Positions 34,128 to 45,063 of a stretch of 64,000 nucleotides of DNA are shown here, piece by piece. Within the stretch, counting starts at the first letter, position 1. Every line of letters starts with the position of its first letter. The position numbers and the translations under genes are program-made. A model generated the notes under the pieces. That model was not told the origin of the DNA. It did not search any database and worked only from the letters and a program-made list of their open reading frames with translations. This stretch comes from Pseudoalteromonas luteoviolacea (GTDB lineage Bacteria > Pseudomonadota > Gammaproteobacteria > Enterobacterales > Alteromonadaceae): contig NZ_MAUJ01000001.1 in the NCBI RefSeq assembly GCF_001696455.1, forward strand, positions 806,001 to 870,000, read 5' to 3'.

Positions 34128-37100
34128 GCAACCGCCTTTTTCTGAAAGTCATCCATCATGGCATTAACGAGTTTTAGTCGTTCCTGTCCATTTTTTTCTT
34201 CTATATTAAAGCGTAACTTACTCGCACCTTCCATTCTATATACTGCAGGGTTGCTTTGTATCAAGCCAATGATGAATGTTGGGTTAACGCTCGTCGTGTT
34301 ACTAAATTCAAAGTAGCCGCCTTTGGGGTTGGCTTCAATTTTAGAAATGCCAAGCTGCTGAGCCTTGCATTTTAATAACTGAATATTGAACAAGTGCTTG
34401 GTCGCGTCTGGCAAAAGTCCGAAACGGTCGATAAGCTCAACTTTAAGTTCGTCCAGTTCAGGCTCTGTATTCATGCTAGCTATGCGTTTGTACATACTTA
34501 GACGAATATTTACATCGTGAATATAGTCATCGGGGAGCAATGCAGGCACTTTTAAGTCAACTTCGCTTTGTTGTTGCAGCAGGTTTTCTAATGTCGGCTC
34601 TTTACCATCCTTTAACGCCTGAACAGCTTGCTCTAGCATTTCCATATAGAGGGTAAAGCCAACGGTTTGGATCTGACCGCTTTGATCATCACCGAGCAAC
34701 TCACCTGCCCCTCGTATTTCCAAGTCATGGGTCGCGAGTGCGAAACCTGCGCCTAGGTCCTCCAATGACTCGATGGCTTGTAAACGTTTGACCGCGTCTT
34801 TGGTCAATGCTTGGCTATTTCTGGTCAGCAAATAGGCATAAGCTTGGTGATGACTTCTTCCGACACGGCCTCGCAGCTGATGGAGTTGCGCTAAGCCCAA
34901 CTTATCAGCCCTATCCATGATAATGGTATTGGCCGTTGGAATATCTATACCTGTTTCAATGATTGTCGTACAAACAAGGACGTTATGCTTTTGATGATAG
35001 AAATCACTCATTAAGTGTTCTAGTTCACGTTCGCGCATTTGACCATGGGCAACAGCAATATTAGCCTCTGGCACCAATTCAGAGATGTCCGCAGCGGTTT
35101 TTTCGATGGTTTCCACGTTGTTATGTAAGAAGTAAACCTGACCGCCACGTTTAATTTCACGCAAAATCGCTTCTCGGATCAGTTCATCGTTGCGTTCGCG
35201 AACAAAAGTCTTAACTGCTAAGCGTTTTGCTGGTGGCGTGGCAATAATAGACAGATCTCTCATTCCGCTCATTGCCATATTGAGCGTACGCGGGATAGGG
35301 GTTGCGGTGAGTGTTAGGATATCGACATCCGCTCTGAGCTTTTTGATCTTTTCTTTTTGTCTTACACCGAAGCGGTGCTCTTCGTCGACTATGAGCAATC
35401 CAAGGTCTTTGAATAAAATACTCTCTTGAATAAGCTTGTGGGTGCCTATGACGATATCAATCTTGCCTGACTCAAGTCCTGCAAGCGTTTCTTTTTGCTC
35501 TTTAGTGCTATTAAATCGAGATAATACACCCACCTCAATCGGTAAGTCGGCAAATCGATCTTTGAAGTTTTCGTAATGCTGCTGAGCAAGTAGGGTGGTC
35601 GGAACCAGTACCGCTACTTGTTTGTTGTCATTGATTGCTACAAATGCCGCCCTCATAGCAACTTCAGTTTTACCAAAACCAACATCACCACACACAAGTC
35701 TATCCATTGCTTGGTTGGTTTGCATATCACCAATGACCGCTTCTATGGCATTACGTTGATCATCGGTTTCTTCAAATGGAAAGCTGTCACTGAATTCTCG
35801 ATATGCGCTACTCTCTAATTTAAACTGGTGACCTGGCTTACTTTGTCTTTTAGCGTAAATGTCTAAAAGCTCTGCTGCGACATCTCGCACTTTCTCTGCG
35901 GCTTTGCGTTTGGCTTTTTCCCAAACATCTGAGCCAAGTTTATGGAGTGGCGCGCTGGCTTCCTCACCACCGGAATAGCGGCTAAGCATATGCAAAGACG
36001 AAACCGGTACGTATAGTTTTGCATCTCCTGAGTAAGTAATAGTAACAAACTCAGTAGCAACCCCTGCTGCATCTATTGTTTGAAGGCCTAAGTAACGGCC
36101 AACACCATGGTCTAGGTGTACAATTGGTTGACCTTCTTTTAGCTCAGCTAAATTGCGAATAAGGGCATCTTGCCCTTGTTCATACTTGTGCTTTCTGCGT
36201 CGTCTTTGTGATACCTTTATTCCTAGTAATTCTTGCTCAGTAATAAGAGACAGAGGTTTCTTGCCGGCAAGGAAAACCGAAGATTCTAAAGGACTGACGA
36301 TAAGCCCTACATCAGATCTGCTACTGGCAAATTTTTCAAAGCTCTCAAACTCTTTGAGCTTCAACCCAGAGGGTTTTAAAAGCGTTAACAGTGATTCACG
36401 TCGGCCATCAGACTCCACACTGAAAAGGATTTTTCCCTTCTGCTTTTTTTGCTTTGTGATGTAGTCAATAACCGCATGGTAAGGATCCGCATGTTTGTGA
36501 TCGACTCTTACATCATCAATTATTTGTGCATTTAGGTTAGTATGACCCGCTTTCGTACCGAGTTTTGCTTCACTTAAACGAATACGGGGAAAATGCGCGA
36601 AAGCCTCAAATAAAGATTCGACGTTCAGGTACAATTCTTTTGGTGCGAGCAATGGGCGCAATGGGTCGACACGTCTACTTTCATAGCGCTTGCAAACATC
36701 CATCCAAAACTCATTTGCCGCGTGTTCAACGTCACCGAGGTGCATAAATACGGCGTCACTGGGTAAATAGTCGAAAATGGTCGCTAACTTGTCGTAAAAC
36801 AGGGGTAAATAGTACTCTATACCTGCGGGCCAGTTACCTCGCGTGACTTGCATATAGATAGAGTCTTGCTCAGAGCTTGCACCAAACGTTTCTCTATATT
36901 TGATCCTAAAACGCTCAATGTCCTGCTCATTCGTCGGAAACTCATGTGCTGGTAGTAGATCGATAGCATTGATAGTATCGCTTGAGCGCTGTGATTCAAT
37001 CTCAAATAGGCGGATGCTATCAAGCTCATCATCGAAAAAATCCAATCTATAAGGACGCTCGCTACCCATTGGGAATAGATCAATTATTGAGCCTCTTACT

Positions 37101-37597
37101 GCAAACTCACCATGCTCCATAACCTGTTGAACATGTCGATAGCCAGCTTGAGTCAGTGTGTCTTTTAATGCTTGTGCATCTAAGGTATCGCCTGCTTTGA
37201 ATTGTAATGCATTGCCGTATATAAATTCAGGTGGGGCCGTTCGTAACATAAGAGTGGAGACCGGAACGAGCAATACACCGTATTGTTTTGTTTTAAGGGC
37301 ATTCAAGCTAGCTAAGCGCTGCGAAATAATATCTTGATGCGGTGAAAAGTGATCATAGGGTAGGGTTTCCCAATCAGGAAATACCATCACATTTTCTTCA
37401 CCGATTAGATATCCAAGCTCCGTTTCTAGGCGCAGGGCACTGGGTGTGTCTGGCGTGACCAAAACCACTAAAGATTGATTTTGTTTTACCCCTTCACTGA
37501 TGGTAATTGCCAAACTGCTACCAAGAAGTTGACCCCAATGGATCTTATCTTTGTGAGACTTCACCCAAGGTAGCTCATTCCACTGCACTAGCGCCAT
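34124..37597 (-). CDS. mfd: Transcription-repair coupling factor Mfd
   Basis: ATP-dependent translocase that removes RNA polymerase stalled at DNA damage and recruits UvrA. The 1157 residues match the E. coli size (1148). UvrB-homology N-terminal region, an RNA-polymerase-interacting domain (about 480-560), then the RecG-like motor with Walker A GDVGFGKTE, DEEHRFG and the QLRGRVGRSHHQAYAYLL helicase motif VI, and the C-terminal TRCF domain. AGGAG precedes the ATG. Upstream of csiV, downstream of aguB by 17 bases. Confidence 0.97.
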   Translation of the reverse strand: MALVQWNELPWVKSHKDKIHWGQLLGSSLAITISEGVKQNQSLVVLVTPDTPSALRLETELGYLIGEENVMVFPDWETLPYDHFSPHQDIISQRLASLNALKTKQYGVLLVPVSTLMLRTAPPEFIYGNALQFKAGDTLDAQALKDTLTQAGYRHVQQVMEHGEFAVRGSIIDLFPMGSERPYRLDFFDDELDSIRLFEIESQRSSDTINAIDLLPAHEFPTNEQDIERFRIKYRETFGASSEQDSIYMQVTRGNWPAGIEYYLPLFYDKLATIFDYLPSDAVFMHLGDVEHAANEFWMDVCKRYESRRVDPLRPLLAPKELYLNVESLFEAFAHFPRIRLSEAKLGTKAGHTNLNAQIIDDVRVDHKHADPYHAVIDYITKQKKQKGKILFSVESDGRRESLLTLLKPSGLKLKEFESFEKFASSRSDVGLIVSPLESSVFLAGKKPLSLITEQELLGIKVSQRRRRKHKYEQGQDALIRNLAELKEGQPIVHLDHGVGRYLGLQTIDAAGVATEFVTITYSGDAKLYVPVSSLHMLSRYSGGEEASAPLHKLGSDVWEKAKRKAAEKVRDVAAELLDIYAKRQSKPGHQFKLESSAYREFSDSFPFEETDDQRNAIEAVIGDMQTNQAMDRLVCGDVGFGKTEVAMRAAFVAINDNKQVAVLVPTTLLAQQHYENFKDRFADLPIEVGVLSRFNSTKEQKETLAGLESGKIDIVIGTHKLIQESILFKDLGLLIVDEEHRFGVRQKEKIKKLRADVDILTLTATPIPRTLNMAMSGMRDLSIIATPPAKRLAVKTFVRERNDELIREAILREIKRGGQVYFLHNNVETIEKTAADISELVPEANIAVAHGQMRERELEHLMSDFYHQKHNVLVCTTIIETGIDIPTANTIIMDRADKLGLAQLHQLRGRVGRSHHQAYAYLLTRNSQALTKDAVKRLQAIESLEDLGAGFALATHDLEIRGAGELLGDDQSGQIQTVGFTLYMEMLEQAVQALKDGKEPTLENLLQQQSEVDLKVPALLPDDYIHDVNIRLSMYKRIASMNTEPELDELKVELIDRFGLLPDATKHLFNIQLLKCKAQQLGISKIEANPKGGYFEFSNTTSVNPTFIIGLIQSNPAVYRMEGASKLRFNIEEKNGQERLKLVNAMMDDFQKKAVA

Positions 37598-37614
37598 TAT
37601 TTACTCCTAACTAC

Positions 37615-38505
37615 TTAATCTCGGTATATTTTACATAGGTCTTGATAATGATCTATACGTCTATCTCTCAGATATGGCCAAATGCGGCGTACAGATTCAC
37701 TGCGATTTTGGTCTATATCTACGACCAATACTTGTTCATTTTCTTCTGAACCGTGAGCTAACAACTCACCTTGAGGGCCGGCAACAAAAGAGTTCCCCCA
37801 AAATAAAATCCCATCACTTTGGTTACTTGGGTCTGATTCATGTCCAACGCGGTTTACACTTATCACCGGAACGCCATTTGATACGGCATGCGCTCTTTGT
37901 GCGATCATCCATGCGTCTCTTTGGCGAATTTGTTCTTCTTTATCATCTCTTGGGTCCCAGCCGATTGCCGTTGGGTAGATGAGTAACTTTGCTCCTGCCA
38001 TAGCCATCAATCTAGCGCCTTCTGGGAACCATTGATCCCAGCACACGAGCACGCCAAGCTTACCAACCGAGGTTTGGATGGGTTCGAAGCCTAAATCGCC
38101 CGGGGTAAAGTAAAACTTTTCATAAAAACCAGGGTCATCAGGAATATGCATCTTTCTATACTTTCCGGCAATTGTTCCATCAGATTCGAGCACCACAGCT
38201 GTGTTGTGATAAAGACCCGTTGCGCGTTTCTCAAATAATGATGCAACAATGACGATATTGAGCTCTTTGGCTAATTTGCCAAGTGATGCCGTACTTGGGC
38301 CAGGGATTGTTTCTGCTAAATCGAAGAGGTCAGTGTCTTCCGTTTGGCAAAAATATAAACTGCGATGAAGTTCTTGCAAAACGACTAACTTTGCACCTTG
38401 CTGGGCTGCCTCTTTGATACCTGCGATAGACTTTTCAAAGTTTTCATCTAGGTTTTCGCTATTGCTATGTTGGACAAGGGCGACTTTCAAATTATTGTTG
38501 CTCAT
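37615..38505 (-). CDS. aguB: N-carbamoylputrescine amidase (carbon-nitrogen hydrolase)
   Basis: Hydrolyses N-carbamoylputrescine to putrescine, CO2 and ammonia. From the ATG at 38505 (AGGAG seven bases upstream) it has 296 residues. The nitrilase Glu-Lys-Cys triad is seen in VVLQELHRS, GKYRKMHIPDD and VLVCWDQWFPE. The FTPGDLGF, RQRDAWM and GNSFVAGPQGE segments are typical of AguB. It follows aguA by eight bases and completes the agmatine-to-putrescine route. Confidence 0.95.
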   Translation of the reverse strand: MSNNNLKVALVQHSNSENLDENFEKSIAGIKEAAQQGAKLVVLQELHRSLYFCQTEDTDLFDLAETIPGPSTASLGKLAKELNIVIVASLFEKRATGLYHNTAVVLESDGTIAGKYRKMHIPDDPGFYEKFYFTPGDLGFEPIQTSVGKLGVLVCWDQWFPEGARLMAMAGAKLLIYPTAIGWDPRDDKEEQIRQRDAWMIAQRAHAVSNGVPVISVNRVGHESDPSNQSDGILFWGNSFVAGPQGELLAHGSEENEQVLVVDIDQNRSESVRRIWPYLRDRRIDHYQDLCKIYRD

Positions 38506-38513
38506 TTGGACTC

Positions 38514-39551
38514 CTACTTTAAAAAGCCTTGGGGTAATTGCATCGTGATACAATGCAAACTACCAAACTGATGAATGATTGGCAGGCAGTCTATACCTAT
38601 CACGGTTCTTTCTGGGTGTGCTTTTTGCAATTGCGTGAGCGCGAGTGCATCTTTCTCGTCACCATAAATTGGTAGCAAGACCGCATCGTTAATGATTAGG
38701 TAATTTGCGTACGTTGCTGGCAACCTATCCCCATCATTGTTGTATTTGGCACTTGGCCAAGGTAGCGGCACAAGATTATATGGTTCACCAGTTGGCGTAG
38801 TAAATGTTTTAAGTTGTGACTCCATGGCTTGTAAGGAATCATAATGCTCATCTGCTTCGTCGTCACATTGCACATACACCAATGTATTATTTGGCGCGAA
38901 TCTAATCAGCGTGTCGATATGACTATCAGTATCATCACCAGCTAAATAGCCATGTTCTACCCATAGAAAGGACTCTGCACCTAACTCGGTTTTTAACTTT
39001 CCTTCTAATTGTTCCTTTGTCAAATGCGGGTTTCTATTTGGATTTAATAAACACTCTGAAGTTGTCAGCAACACCCTATGTTCATTGATTTCAATACCGC
39101 CACCTTCTAGTACAATATCAACTTGTTTAACTTGGTTTTTAGGTGCAGCTAATTGACTACACAGCGCTGCATTGACTTGTGTATCCAACTCGCTGGCGTA
39201 TTTATTTCCCCAACCGTTAAAAATAAAATCTTTGATGCAAAGGTTACCTTGGCTATCGGCAGTAGTTAATGGGCCATGATCTCTTGCCCAAGTGTCATTG
39301 CAAGGCGCATCCACTAAACGAATTTGAGCCATGTCTACATTTGCTTCACTGAGCAACTGATGTATGTGTGCTTTTAATTCAAGATTATGGGCAATAATCA
39401 CGACTTTTTGAACTTGAGAAATGTGTTGGCAAAGTGCCACATATACTGGCTCTACTTGATCGAGGATTTCGACCCAGTCAGTTTCTTTATGCGGCCAAGT
39501 GAGCATCACAGCATCTTGCGGTGACCATTCGGGTAATAATGTAAAACTCAT
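38514..39551 (-). CDS. aguA: Agmatine deiminase
   Basis: Converts agmatine to N-carbamoylputrescine and ammonia. 345 residues of the peptidyl-arginine-deiminase-like fold: starts PEWSPQDAVMLTWPHKETDW, includes DTWARDHGPL, the glycine-rich LEGGGIEIN, the catalytic His in DTDSHIDTLIRFA and the nucleophilic Cys in GSLHCITMQLP near the C-terminus. First gene of aguA-aguB; the arginine decarboxylase that would make agmatine is not in this window. The ribosome site is weak. Confidence 0.95.
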   Translation of the reverse strand: MSFTLLPEWSPQDAVMLTWPHKETDWVEILDQVEPVYVALCQHISQVQKVVIIAHNLELKAHIHQLLSEANVDMAQIRLVDAPCNDTWARDHGPLTTADSQGNLCIKDFIFNGWGNKYASELDTQVNAALCSQLAAPKNQVKQVDIVLEGGGIEINEHRVLLTTSECLLNPNRNPHLTKEQLEGKLKTELGAESFLWVEHGYLAGDDTDSHIDTLIRFAPNNTLVYVQCDDEADEHYDSLQAMESQLKTFTTPTGEPYNLVPLPWPSAKYNNDGDRLPATYANYLIINDAVLLPIYGDEKDALALTQLQKAHPERTVIGIDCLPIIHQFGSLHCITMQLPQGFLK

Positions 39552-39610
39552 GACGATTATAATTTTTAATTGCTAGGGGCTAAGTGTATCACTGCTTCGC
39601 GCGGTGTCAG

Positions 39611-40204
39611 CTATTTTGTGTCAGATTCGCTGTCCGATTGGCGCTTTTTTAACTGCCTAGTTTGAGCATGCAAGCTCGCACGTACTAACAGCTCCTGATC
39701 TGAATCTCTTATTTGCGTAAAAGCGAGTGTATATTGAATCTGGTTATCTTCTTTTTGACTAATCTCAATGATTTGGCTGTAGCAAAATATTGCACTGGCT
39801 TCGTGCTGTAAAAAAATCTTTGTCCGAAAATTTTGACCAATAGGAAACTGTTCATCGGACGTGACTTTAATTCCACCACCGCCATAGCTGTCGCAATAAG
39901 ACGTATCATCTTCAGGTTGCTCATTGGCGAGTATATGGCTCATGATAAGGTCAATTTTTCTCGATTGCGCTTGTAAATAGGCCGCCAAGTCATTGGCAAC
40001 ATCACCAAGGTTTCTAAGGGGTCTAAGCGCATTTAAATCTAACTCGTTTATCTCATTAGCCAGTTTAAAAAGGGGAGGGATAGCAGCCTCTAATTGTGCC
40101 GCATTTTTGGGCACCATATTCTGTTCGACGGGAAACAAATTTATTTGGTTTGTTTCGTCAATCTGAAAGTATTGTTCAAAATTTTCTTTTAATTCTGTTT
40201 GCAT
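39611..40204 (-). CDS. PilZ-like domain protein
   Basis: 197 residues with no TM or signal. The C-terminal half (about 100-190) reads YCDSYGGGGIKV, FPIGQNFRTKIFL and LLVRASLHAQTRQLKKRQ, the layout of a PilZ c-di-GMP-binding barrel, but the RxxxR arginines are not apparent and the DxSxxG motif is degenerate, so c-di-GMP binding is uncertain. The N-terminal ~95 residues are helical and Leu-rich. Lies next to the chemoreceptor gene. Confidence 0.6.
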   Translation of the reverse strand: MQTELKENFEQYFQIDETNQINLFPVEQNMVPKNAAQLEAAIPPLFKLANEINELDLNALRPLRNLGDVANDLAAYLQAQSRKIDLIMSHILANEQPEDDTSYCDSYGGGGIKVTSDEQFPIGQNFRTKIFLQHEASAIFCYSQIIEISQKEDNQIQYTLAFTQIRDSDQELLVRASLHAQTRQLKKRQSDSESDTK

Positions 40205-40221
40205 TTAGTTGCCAATGTTAC

Positions 40222-40264
40222 TGGGCTAGATGAGCGATTGCTGTATTCTCGCGGCTCTAGCCCA
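40222..40264 (-). terminator. Long-loop hairpin after the chemoreceptor gene
   Basis: TGGGCTAGA and TCTAGCCCA form a nine-base perfect stem with a 25-base loop. No U-run; may or may not stop transcription into the PilZ-like gene. Confidence 0.35.
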
Positions 40265-40285
40265 TTAAATCAAGATGTTAGAGTT

Positions 40286-42154
40286 TTATACTTTAAATTG
40301 CTCCAACATATCTTCTTGTTTTGCGATTTTGTCTACCTGTGATTTCATCGTATGGTCGACAACTTTCGCCTCGTCAACGACTGTATTAGATAAGTTTCTA
40401 ATTTCAGAAGCGTTATGATCTACTGCTTCAACTACGGTGCGTTGTTCCTCTAGCATGCTAGCAATGTTAACATTGAGCTCAACAATATGATTTATTGATT
40501 CTCTAATAGCATGCAGTGCATCTTTGGTTTCCTCCGCTTTTACGACTGTCTTCTCAACAATTGTTTGGCTTTGCTTCATAACGCCTACTGCATTTTCGGC
40601 GCCAGATTGCAGCTGATCAATCATTGATTTAATCTCTGTCGTAGCCTCTTGTGTCCTTTGCGCTAGGGTCCTTACCTCATCAGCAACAACCGCAAAGCCT
40701 CGTCCCGATTCGCCAGCGCGTGCGGCTTCAATGGCGGCATTTAAAGCGAGCAAGTTTGTTTGTTCAGCGATCCCATTAATAACTGACAGTATTTGTTCAA
40801 TACCAGACGAAGACACTTCTAGTTCATTGACCACGTCAACAGCGCGCTCAATTTGAGATGATAGTTCCGCGATAGAGGTCGTTGATTGTACGACAATACC
40901 TTCGCCATCTGATGCAAGACCATCGGTCGTTTTAATTGCTTCAGCGGCCTGTTGCGCTGTATTAGCAACTTGTTGCTCGGTGTTGGACATATTAGCTGTT
41001 GCATCAACCAGTGAGTTGAGCGATTCTAATTGCCTCTGTATTGCCTGAGTCGCGTGATTAGCACCCGCAGAAGTCTGTTTGGCATCTGCCAGTACCTCAT
41101 GACCTAAGGTTTGAATTTCAGCAATGATGTTTTGCAGCCGCGAAGTGAAGAGATTAAAGTTTTCAGCAAGAGCAGAAAACTCAGGTTCCTTAGATGCTTG
41201 CAGCCGCACCGTTAAGTCTGCGTTACCGCGGGCGATATTTGACATTGCGGTATTAATCACTTCTAAGGGCTTGAGCAGAATATTGATAACGTAAGACAGA
41301 GCGATAAAACTTGCCACAACAGCAATGATAGTCACGATGGTTGCGTCATAAGCGAGTGTGTCCATTGCCGCAAATACTTTCTGTTTCTCAAGCGCGACGC
41401 CTACAAACCAATCATAGCCCTCAACTGCTTTAAACATAACAAGGTATTCTACGCCATTAATTTCAATTTCCTGCGAAGACTCCCTGATTACGGTGTTTCC
41501 CAAAAAGTTTTTGGCCGGTTGCCCATTCAATGACACATTTGGGTGGGAAATGGTATCGCCACCAGAGCTGACCATAAATGCGAACCCAGCGTCAAAAAGG
41601 TTGAATGAATTAATCATCTTCCCAAGCTTTGCTAAACTTACATCATAGAAAATAGCACCGTGGAATCGACCATTCTTTTTGACTGGCGCACCAATGGAGA
41701 CTACGATTTCTCCACTAACAGCATCAGCGTATGGTTCTGTCACAACGAGTGTGCCTGCTGCTTTGGCATCTTTATACCAAGGCCTAACACGCGGATCCCA
41801 TGTTGAGCCTGGGTCCCAATTAGGGTCGCTGGCGACATACTTACCAGAGCTTTCTTCTCCGTAGCCTATTAATATAAATTCAGAAGTAAGTTTAGATTGA
41901 GAAATCATTGGATATGCATCTTGCAATGAGTCTACTTGTTCTACGAGTCCCGTAGACAGAGCGGCGAGATTCATTGAACCTTGCATTTGTGCGGTTACAG
42001 TATTACTAATTCCTTGAATCACCTCTTCCATACTATTGGTGACTTGTTGTTCTAAATTATCTTTGAGAAGGAAATACTGCTTTAGTGAGAGCAAAAACAA
42101 AGCAAGCACTAATACACAGGCAGAAACGGCGACTACTTTAAACTTGAACTTCAC
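40286..42154 (-). CDS. Methyl-accepting chemotaxis protein with dCache sensor
   Basis: 622 residues. TM1 near 7-27, a periplasmic dCache-type domain (about 35-270) with [12 protein letters not shown] and GGDTISHPN motifs, TM2 near 272-295, HAMP, then the cytoplasmic signalling domain with the highly conserved [25 protein letters not shown] hairpin tip. The start is GTG, with GGGAGA 7-8 bases upstream. Such sensors commonly bind amino acids or small carboxylates, but the ligand is unknown. No che genes are nearby. Confidence 0.93.
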   Translation of the reverse strand: MKFKFKVVAVSACVLVLALFLLSLKQYFLLKDNLEQQVTNSMEEVIQGISNTVTAQMQGSMNLAALSTGLVEQVDSLQDAYPMISQSKLTSEFILIGYGEESSGKYVASDPNWDPGSTWDPRVRPWYKDAKAAGTLVVTEPYADAVSGEIVVSIGAPVKKNGRFHGAIFYDVSLAKLGKMINSFNLFDAGFAFMVSSGGDTISHPNVSLNGQPAKNFLGNTVIRESSQEIEINGVEYLVMFKAVEGYDWFVGVALEKQKVFAAMDTLAYDATIVTIIAVVASFIALSYVINILLKPLEVINTAMSNIARGNADLTVRLQASKEPEFSALAENFNLFTSRLQNIIAEIQTLGHEVLADAKQTSAGANHATQAIQRQLESLNSLVDATANMSNTEQQVANTAQQAAEAIKTTDGLASDGEGIVVQSTTSIAELSSQIERAVDVVNELEVSSSGIEQILSVINGIAEQTNLLALNAAIEAARAGESGRGFAVVADEVRTLAQRTQEATTEIKSMIDQLQSGAENAVGVMKQSQTIVEKTVVKAEETKDALHAIRESINHIVELNVNIASMLEEQRTVVEAVDHNASEIRNLSNTVVDEAKVVDHTMKSQVDKIAKQEDMLEQFKV

Positions 42155-42277
42155 TGAACGTCTCCCATGAACGAGCTTATTATTAAAGGTAAATCATTAG
42201 CCAATAGTTGCAATAAATTCCTAGAATTTAAAGTGTTTATTTACAAAATAGATACAAAAATTTTGAAATTTAAGAAT

Positions 42278-43132
42278 TTAGGCCGACTCGAGGTCAGAAT
42301 ATAGCTCTTCCAACTCCTCTTCTGTGAGGCCGACAAAGTCTAATACCTCATCACTGATGGTTTGCCACTCTTCATCAATGTCAAGAGCGCCGGCTACCTG
42401 CGTTAAGAAGTTACCGTGGCGCGCCAGCTTTAATATTGATAGCAACTCTAGACTCAGCGAGTCTAACTCTCCAGATTGAAAGATACCGCTGACATCATGT
42501 TGGTAATAAATAACATTAATCATGGGTTTGGGTAGCTTCCACTGCTGTGCGAGCAACGCACTTATTGTTGCATGACTCGTATTGTATTTTTCAAACTCAA
42601 CAGCACAGGCGCTACTCCATCCTTGCGTTTTTGCGCAGTCTAATACGGTTTGGTAATCCTCAAAATGTACACAGAGCAGAGGAATACCGACGGTATGGAA
42701 GAGTCCTAGCATGTATGCGTGATTTGCCAATGCGGGTTTATTTAACTTATTGCACAGCGCGGTGCATAGCTGCGCAATATCACTTTGATCTGCCCAGAAG
42801 TTTTCGAGTGACTTTGGCGTTTCAACGGTTGCTTTAACTGCCACAGCCTTAACCAGTGGTATAAGCCTTTTTAAGCCCAAAATCATAATTGCTTGATCTA
42901 GAGACTCGATCTCTTTAGCTCTTCTAAAAGCTGCCGAATTAACAACCTGTAATATAGCCGCACTAATGGCAACATCACTTTGTAGAATTTTAGTTATCTT
43001 TGATATGTCAGGTTCTGCAGATTTCGTTTCTTGAGAAAACTCTACGAGCGCTTCGGGCCTCGGGGGAATGGAAATTGTACGTAAGATTTGTTTTTCTTGT
43101 TGCGTTAAAGATATGGCCATAACATCGCTCAC
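42278..43132 (-). CDS. HDOD-domain signalling protein
   Basis: 284 residues; the HDOD region (about 15-220) contains ILQSDVAISAAILQVVNSAAFRRAKEIESLDQAIMILGLKRL and HAYMLGLFHTVGIPLL, like an HD-GYP domain but without the full metal-binding HD residues. Such proteins are involved in signalling and stress responses. GTG at 43132 is the likely start; ATG at 43120 is a valid alternative. It precedes the chemoreceptor gene on the same strand, 124 bases away. Confidence 0.87.
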   Translation of the reverse strand: MSDVMAISLTQQEKQILRTISIPPRPEALVEFSQETKSAEPDISKITKILQSDVAISAAILQVVNSAAFRRAKEIESLDQAIMILGLKRLIPLVKAVAVKATVETPKSLENFWADQSDIAQLCTALCNKLNKPALANHAYMLGLFHTVGIPLLCVHFEDYQTVLDCAKTQGWSSACAVEFEKYNTSHATISALLAQQWKLPKPMINVIYYQHDVSGIFQSGELDSLSLELLSILKLARHGNFLTQVAGALDIDEEWQTISDEVLDFVGLTEEELEELYSDLESA

Positions 43133-43210
43133 TTCATCTTAGTTATATCTAAGAATAGTAAATATTAGCCAAACAGGGAAAATGGGTAGCAATGCAATTT
43201 TTAGTGAACA

Positions 43211-43237
43211 TAAAAAAGGCCAGCAGAGGCTGGCCTA
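43211..43237 (-). terminator. Rho-independent terminator after ald
   Basis: On the minus strand GGCCAGC, a four-base loop, GCTGGCC, then T6. Confidence 0.92.
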
Positions 43238-43256
43238 TTTAAAACGTAACTTTACA

Positions 43257-44378
43257 TTAAGCGTTTTCAACTGCTGAACGAGGATCTACAAATTCCATGT
43301 TGAAGCCTTCTGCAACTTCTTTACATGTAACTTGGCCTTTAAGCACGTTAAGACCATTTAAGAAGTGTTGGTCAGAAAGTAGTGCTTCTTTATAGCCAAG
43401 GTTCGCTAGCTTGATAATGTACGGAAGCGTTGCATTGTTAAGTGCGAACGTCGATGTACGTGGCACAGCACCAGGCATGTTAGCAACACAGTAGTGTACA
43501 ACATCATCAACAATGTAAGTAGGTTCAGCATGCGTAGTTGCTTTAGAAGTAGCAATACAGCCACCTTGGTCGATAGCTACGTCAACAATTGCAGAGCCAG
43601 GTTTCATTGCCTTGATGTGGTCAGCAGTAACTAGTTTAGGTGCTGCTGCACCAGGGATTAGTACGCCACCGATTACTAGGTCAGCTGCAAGTACGTGCTT
43701 TTCAAGTGCATCTACAGTTGAGTAGATAACTTTAGCTTGGCTACCAAACTGAGCATTTAAGCTACGTAATACGTCGATGTTACGATCTAAAATAGTAACG
43801 TCAGCACCCATGCCTACCGCCATCTGTGCAGCGTTACGACCAACCATACCGCCGCCAATTACAACAACTTTAGCTGGCTCTACGCCTGGTACGCCACCAA
43901 GTAACATGCCGCGACCTTCGTTTGACTTTTCAAGCGCTTGAGCACCTGCTTGAATTGACATGCGGCCAGCAACTTCTGACATCGGTGCAAGAAGAGGTAG
44001 ACCACCACGTGCGTCAGTAACTGTTTCGTATGCGATACAGATTGCACCGCTCTTGATGAGATCTTCCGTTTGTGGAAGGTCAGGTGCTAGGTGAAGGTAT
44101 GTGAAAAGAATTTGATCTTCACGAAGCATTGCACGCTCAACTGCTTGCGGCTCTTTTACCTTTACAATCATTTCTGCTTTAGCAAAAACATCTGCTGCAG
44201 TAGAAAGAATTTCAGCACCTGCTTGAATGTAATCTTCGTCTGTGAAACCAATGCCGATACCAGCATTTGTTTCAACGATAACCTGGTGGCCGTGGTTAAT
44301 TAGTTCACGAACACTCGCTGGAACCATACCAACACGGTATTCGTGGTTTTTAATCTCTTTAGGTACACCAATAATCAT
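43257..44378 (-). CDS. ald: Alanine dehydrogenase
   Basis: NAD-dependent reversible deamination of L-alanine to pyruvate and ammonia. From the ATG at 44378 (GAGGCG upstream) it has 373 residues, the normal length. [18 protein letters not shown] start, substrate residues in VKVKEPQ and YLHLAPD, the Rossmann motif [26 protein letters not shown], and the C-terminal helix are present. Divergent from lrp, the usual alanine/leucine-responsive regulator of ald, across 137 bases. Confidence 0.95.
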   Translation of the reverse strand: MIIGVPKEIKNHEYRVGMVPASVRELINHGHQVIVETNAGIGIGFTDEDYIQAGAEILSTAADVFAKAEMIVKVKEPQAVERAMLREDQILFTYLHLAPDLPQTEDLIKSGAICIAYETVTDARGGLPLLAPMSEVAGRMSIQAGAQALEKSNEGRGMLLGGVPGVEPAKVVVIGGGMVGRNAAQMAVGMGADVTILDRNIDVLRSLNAQFGSQAKVIYSTVDALEKHVLAADLVIGGVLIPGAAAPKLVTADHIKAMKPGSAIVDVAIDQGGCIATSKATTHAEPTYIVDDVVHYCVANMPGAVPRTSTFALNNATLPYIIKLANLGYKEALLSDQHFLNGLNVLKGQVTCKEVAEGFNMEFVDPRSAVENA

Positions 44379-44515
44379 AATAAATCGCCTCAATTAAGAA
44401 CGGATAACATTTTCGACTATTATAATTATGCAAAGCTAGTGTGTCCTACCTTTTTTGTGCTATTTTAAAGTTTAAATCACTGCAAAATAAAAAAATATAG
44501 GATAAAACACTTTTC

Positions 44516-44995
44516 ATGCATACTCAGCTTGATAGAACTGATAGAAAGATTTTAGTTGAATTACAAAAAGACGGTCGAATTTCGAACGTTGAATTAGCAA
44601 AGCGTATCGGGTTAAGCGCGACTCCATGTCTAGAGCGGGTAAAAAAGCTAGAGCGGGAGGGGTTTATTACAGGATACAAAGCGGTTGTTGATCCTGTTAA
44701 GCTTGGACAAGGGTTACTGGTATTTGTTGAAGTGACCATTAACAAAAACTCGCCTGACGTATTTGAACGGTTTAACGAAGCCGTAAAACAGCATGACGAA
44801 ATAATAGAATGTCACTTGGTATCAGGAAATTTTGACTTTTTACTCAAAACACGAGTGACCGATATGTCTGAATATCGCGGTGTGCTAGGTGAAATCCTTT
44901 TGAAATTACCAAATATTAATGAAAGCCGCACTTATGTTGTTATGGAAGAAGTAAAAGGGGAGCAAGGTGAGGTTATAAAACCTTGTGCACCTTAA
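44516..44995 (+). CDS. lrp: Leucine-responsive regulatory protein Lrp
   Basis: Global regulator of amino-acid metabolism. 159 residues, very close to E. coli Lrp in pattern: DRTDRKILVELQKDGRISNVELAKRIGLSATPCLERVKKLEREGF, then HLVSGNFDFLLKTRV and TYVVMEEVK. The C-terminal extension VKGEQGEVIKPCAP differs. Divergent from ald and upstream of ftsK, as in E. coli (lrp-ftsK-lolA-rarA-serS). No strong ribosome site is visible. Confidence 0.95.
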   Translation: MHTQLDRTDRKILVELQKDGRISNVELAKRIGLSATPCLERVKKLEREGFITGYKAVVDPVKLGQGLLVFVEVTINKNSPDVFERFNEAVKQHDEIIECHLVSGNFDFLLKTRVTDMSEYRGVLGEILLKLPNINESRTYVVMEEVKGEQGEVIKPCAP

Positions 44996-45063
44996 AGAAT
45001 TTCTTGATATGGTGTACTCTATAAAAGACATTTTTAATATAAAGATAATACAGGTTGAGTTTA

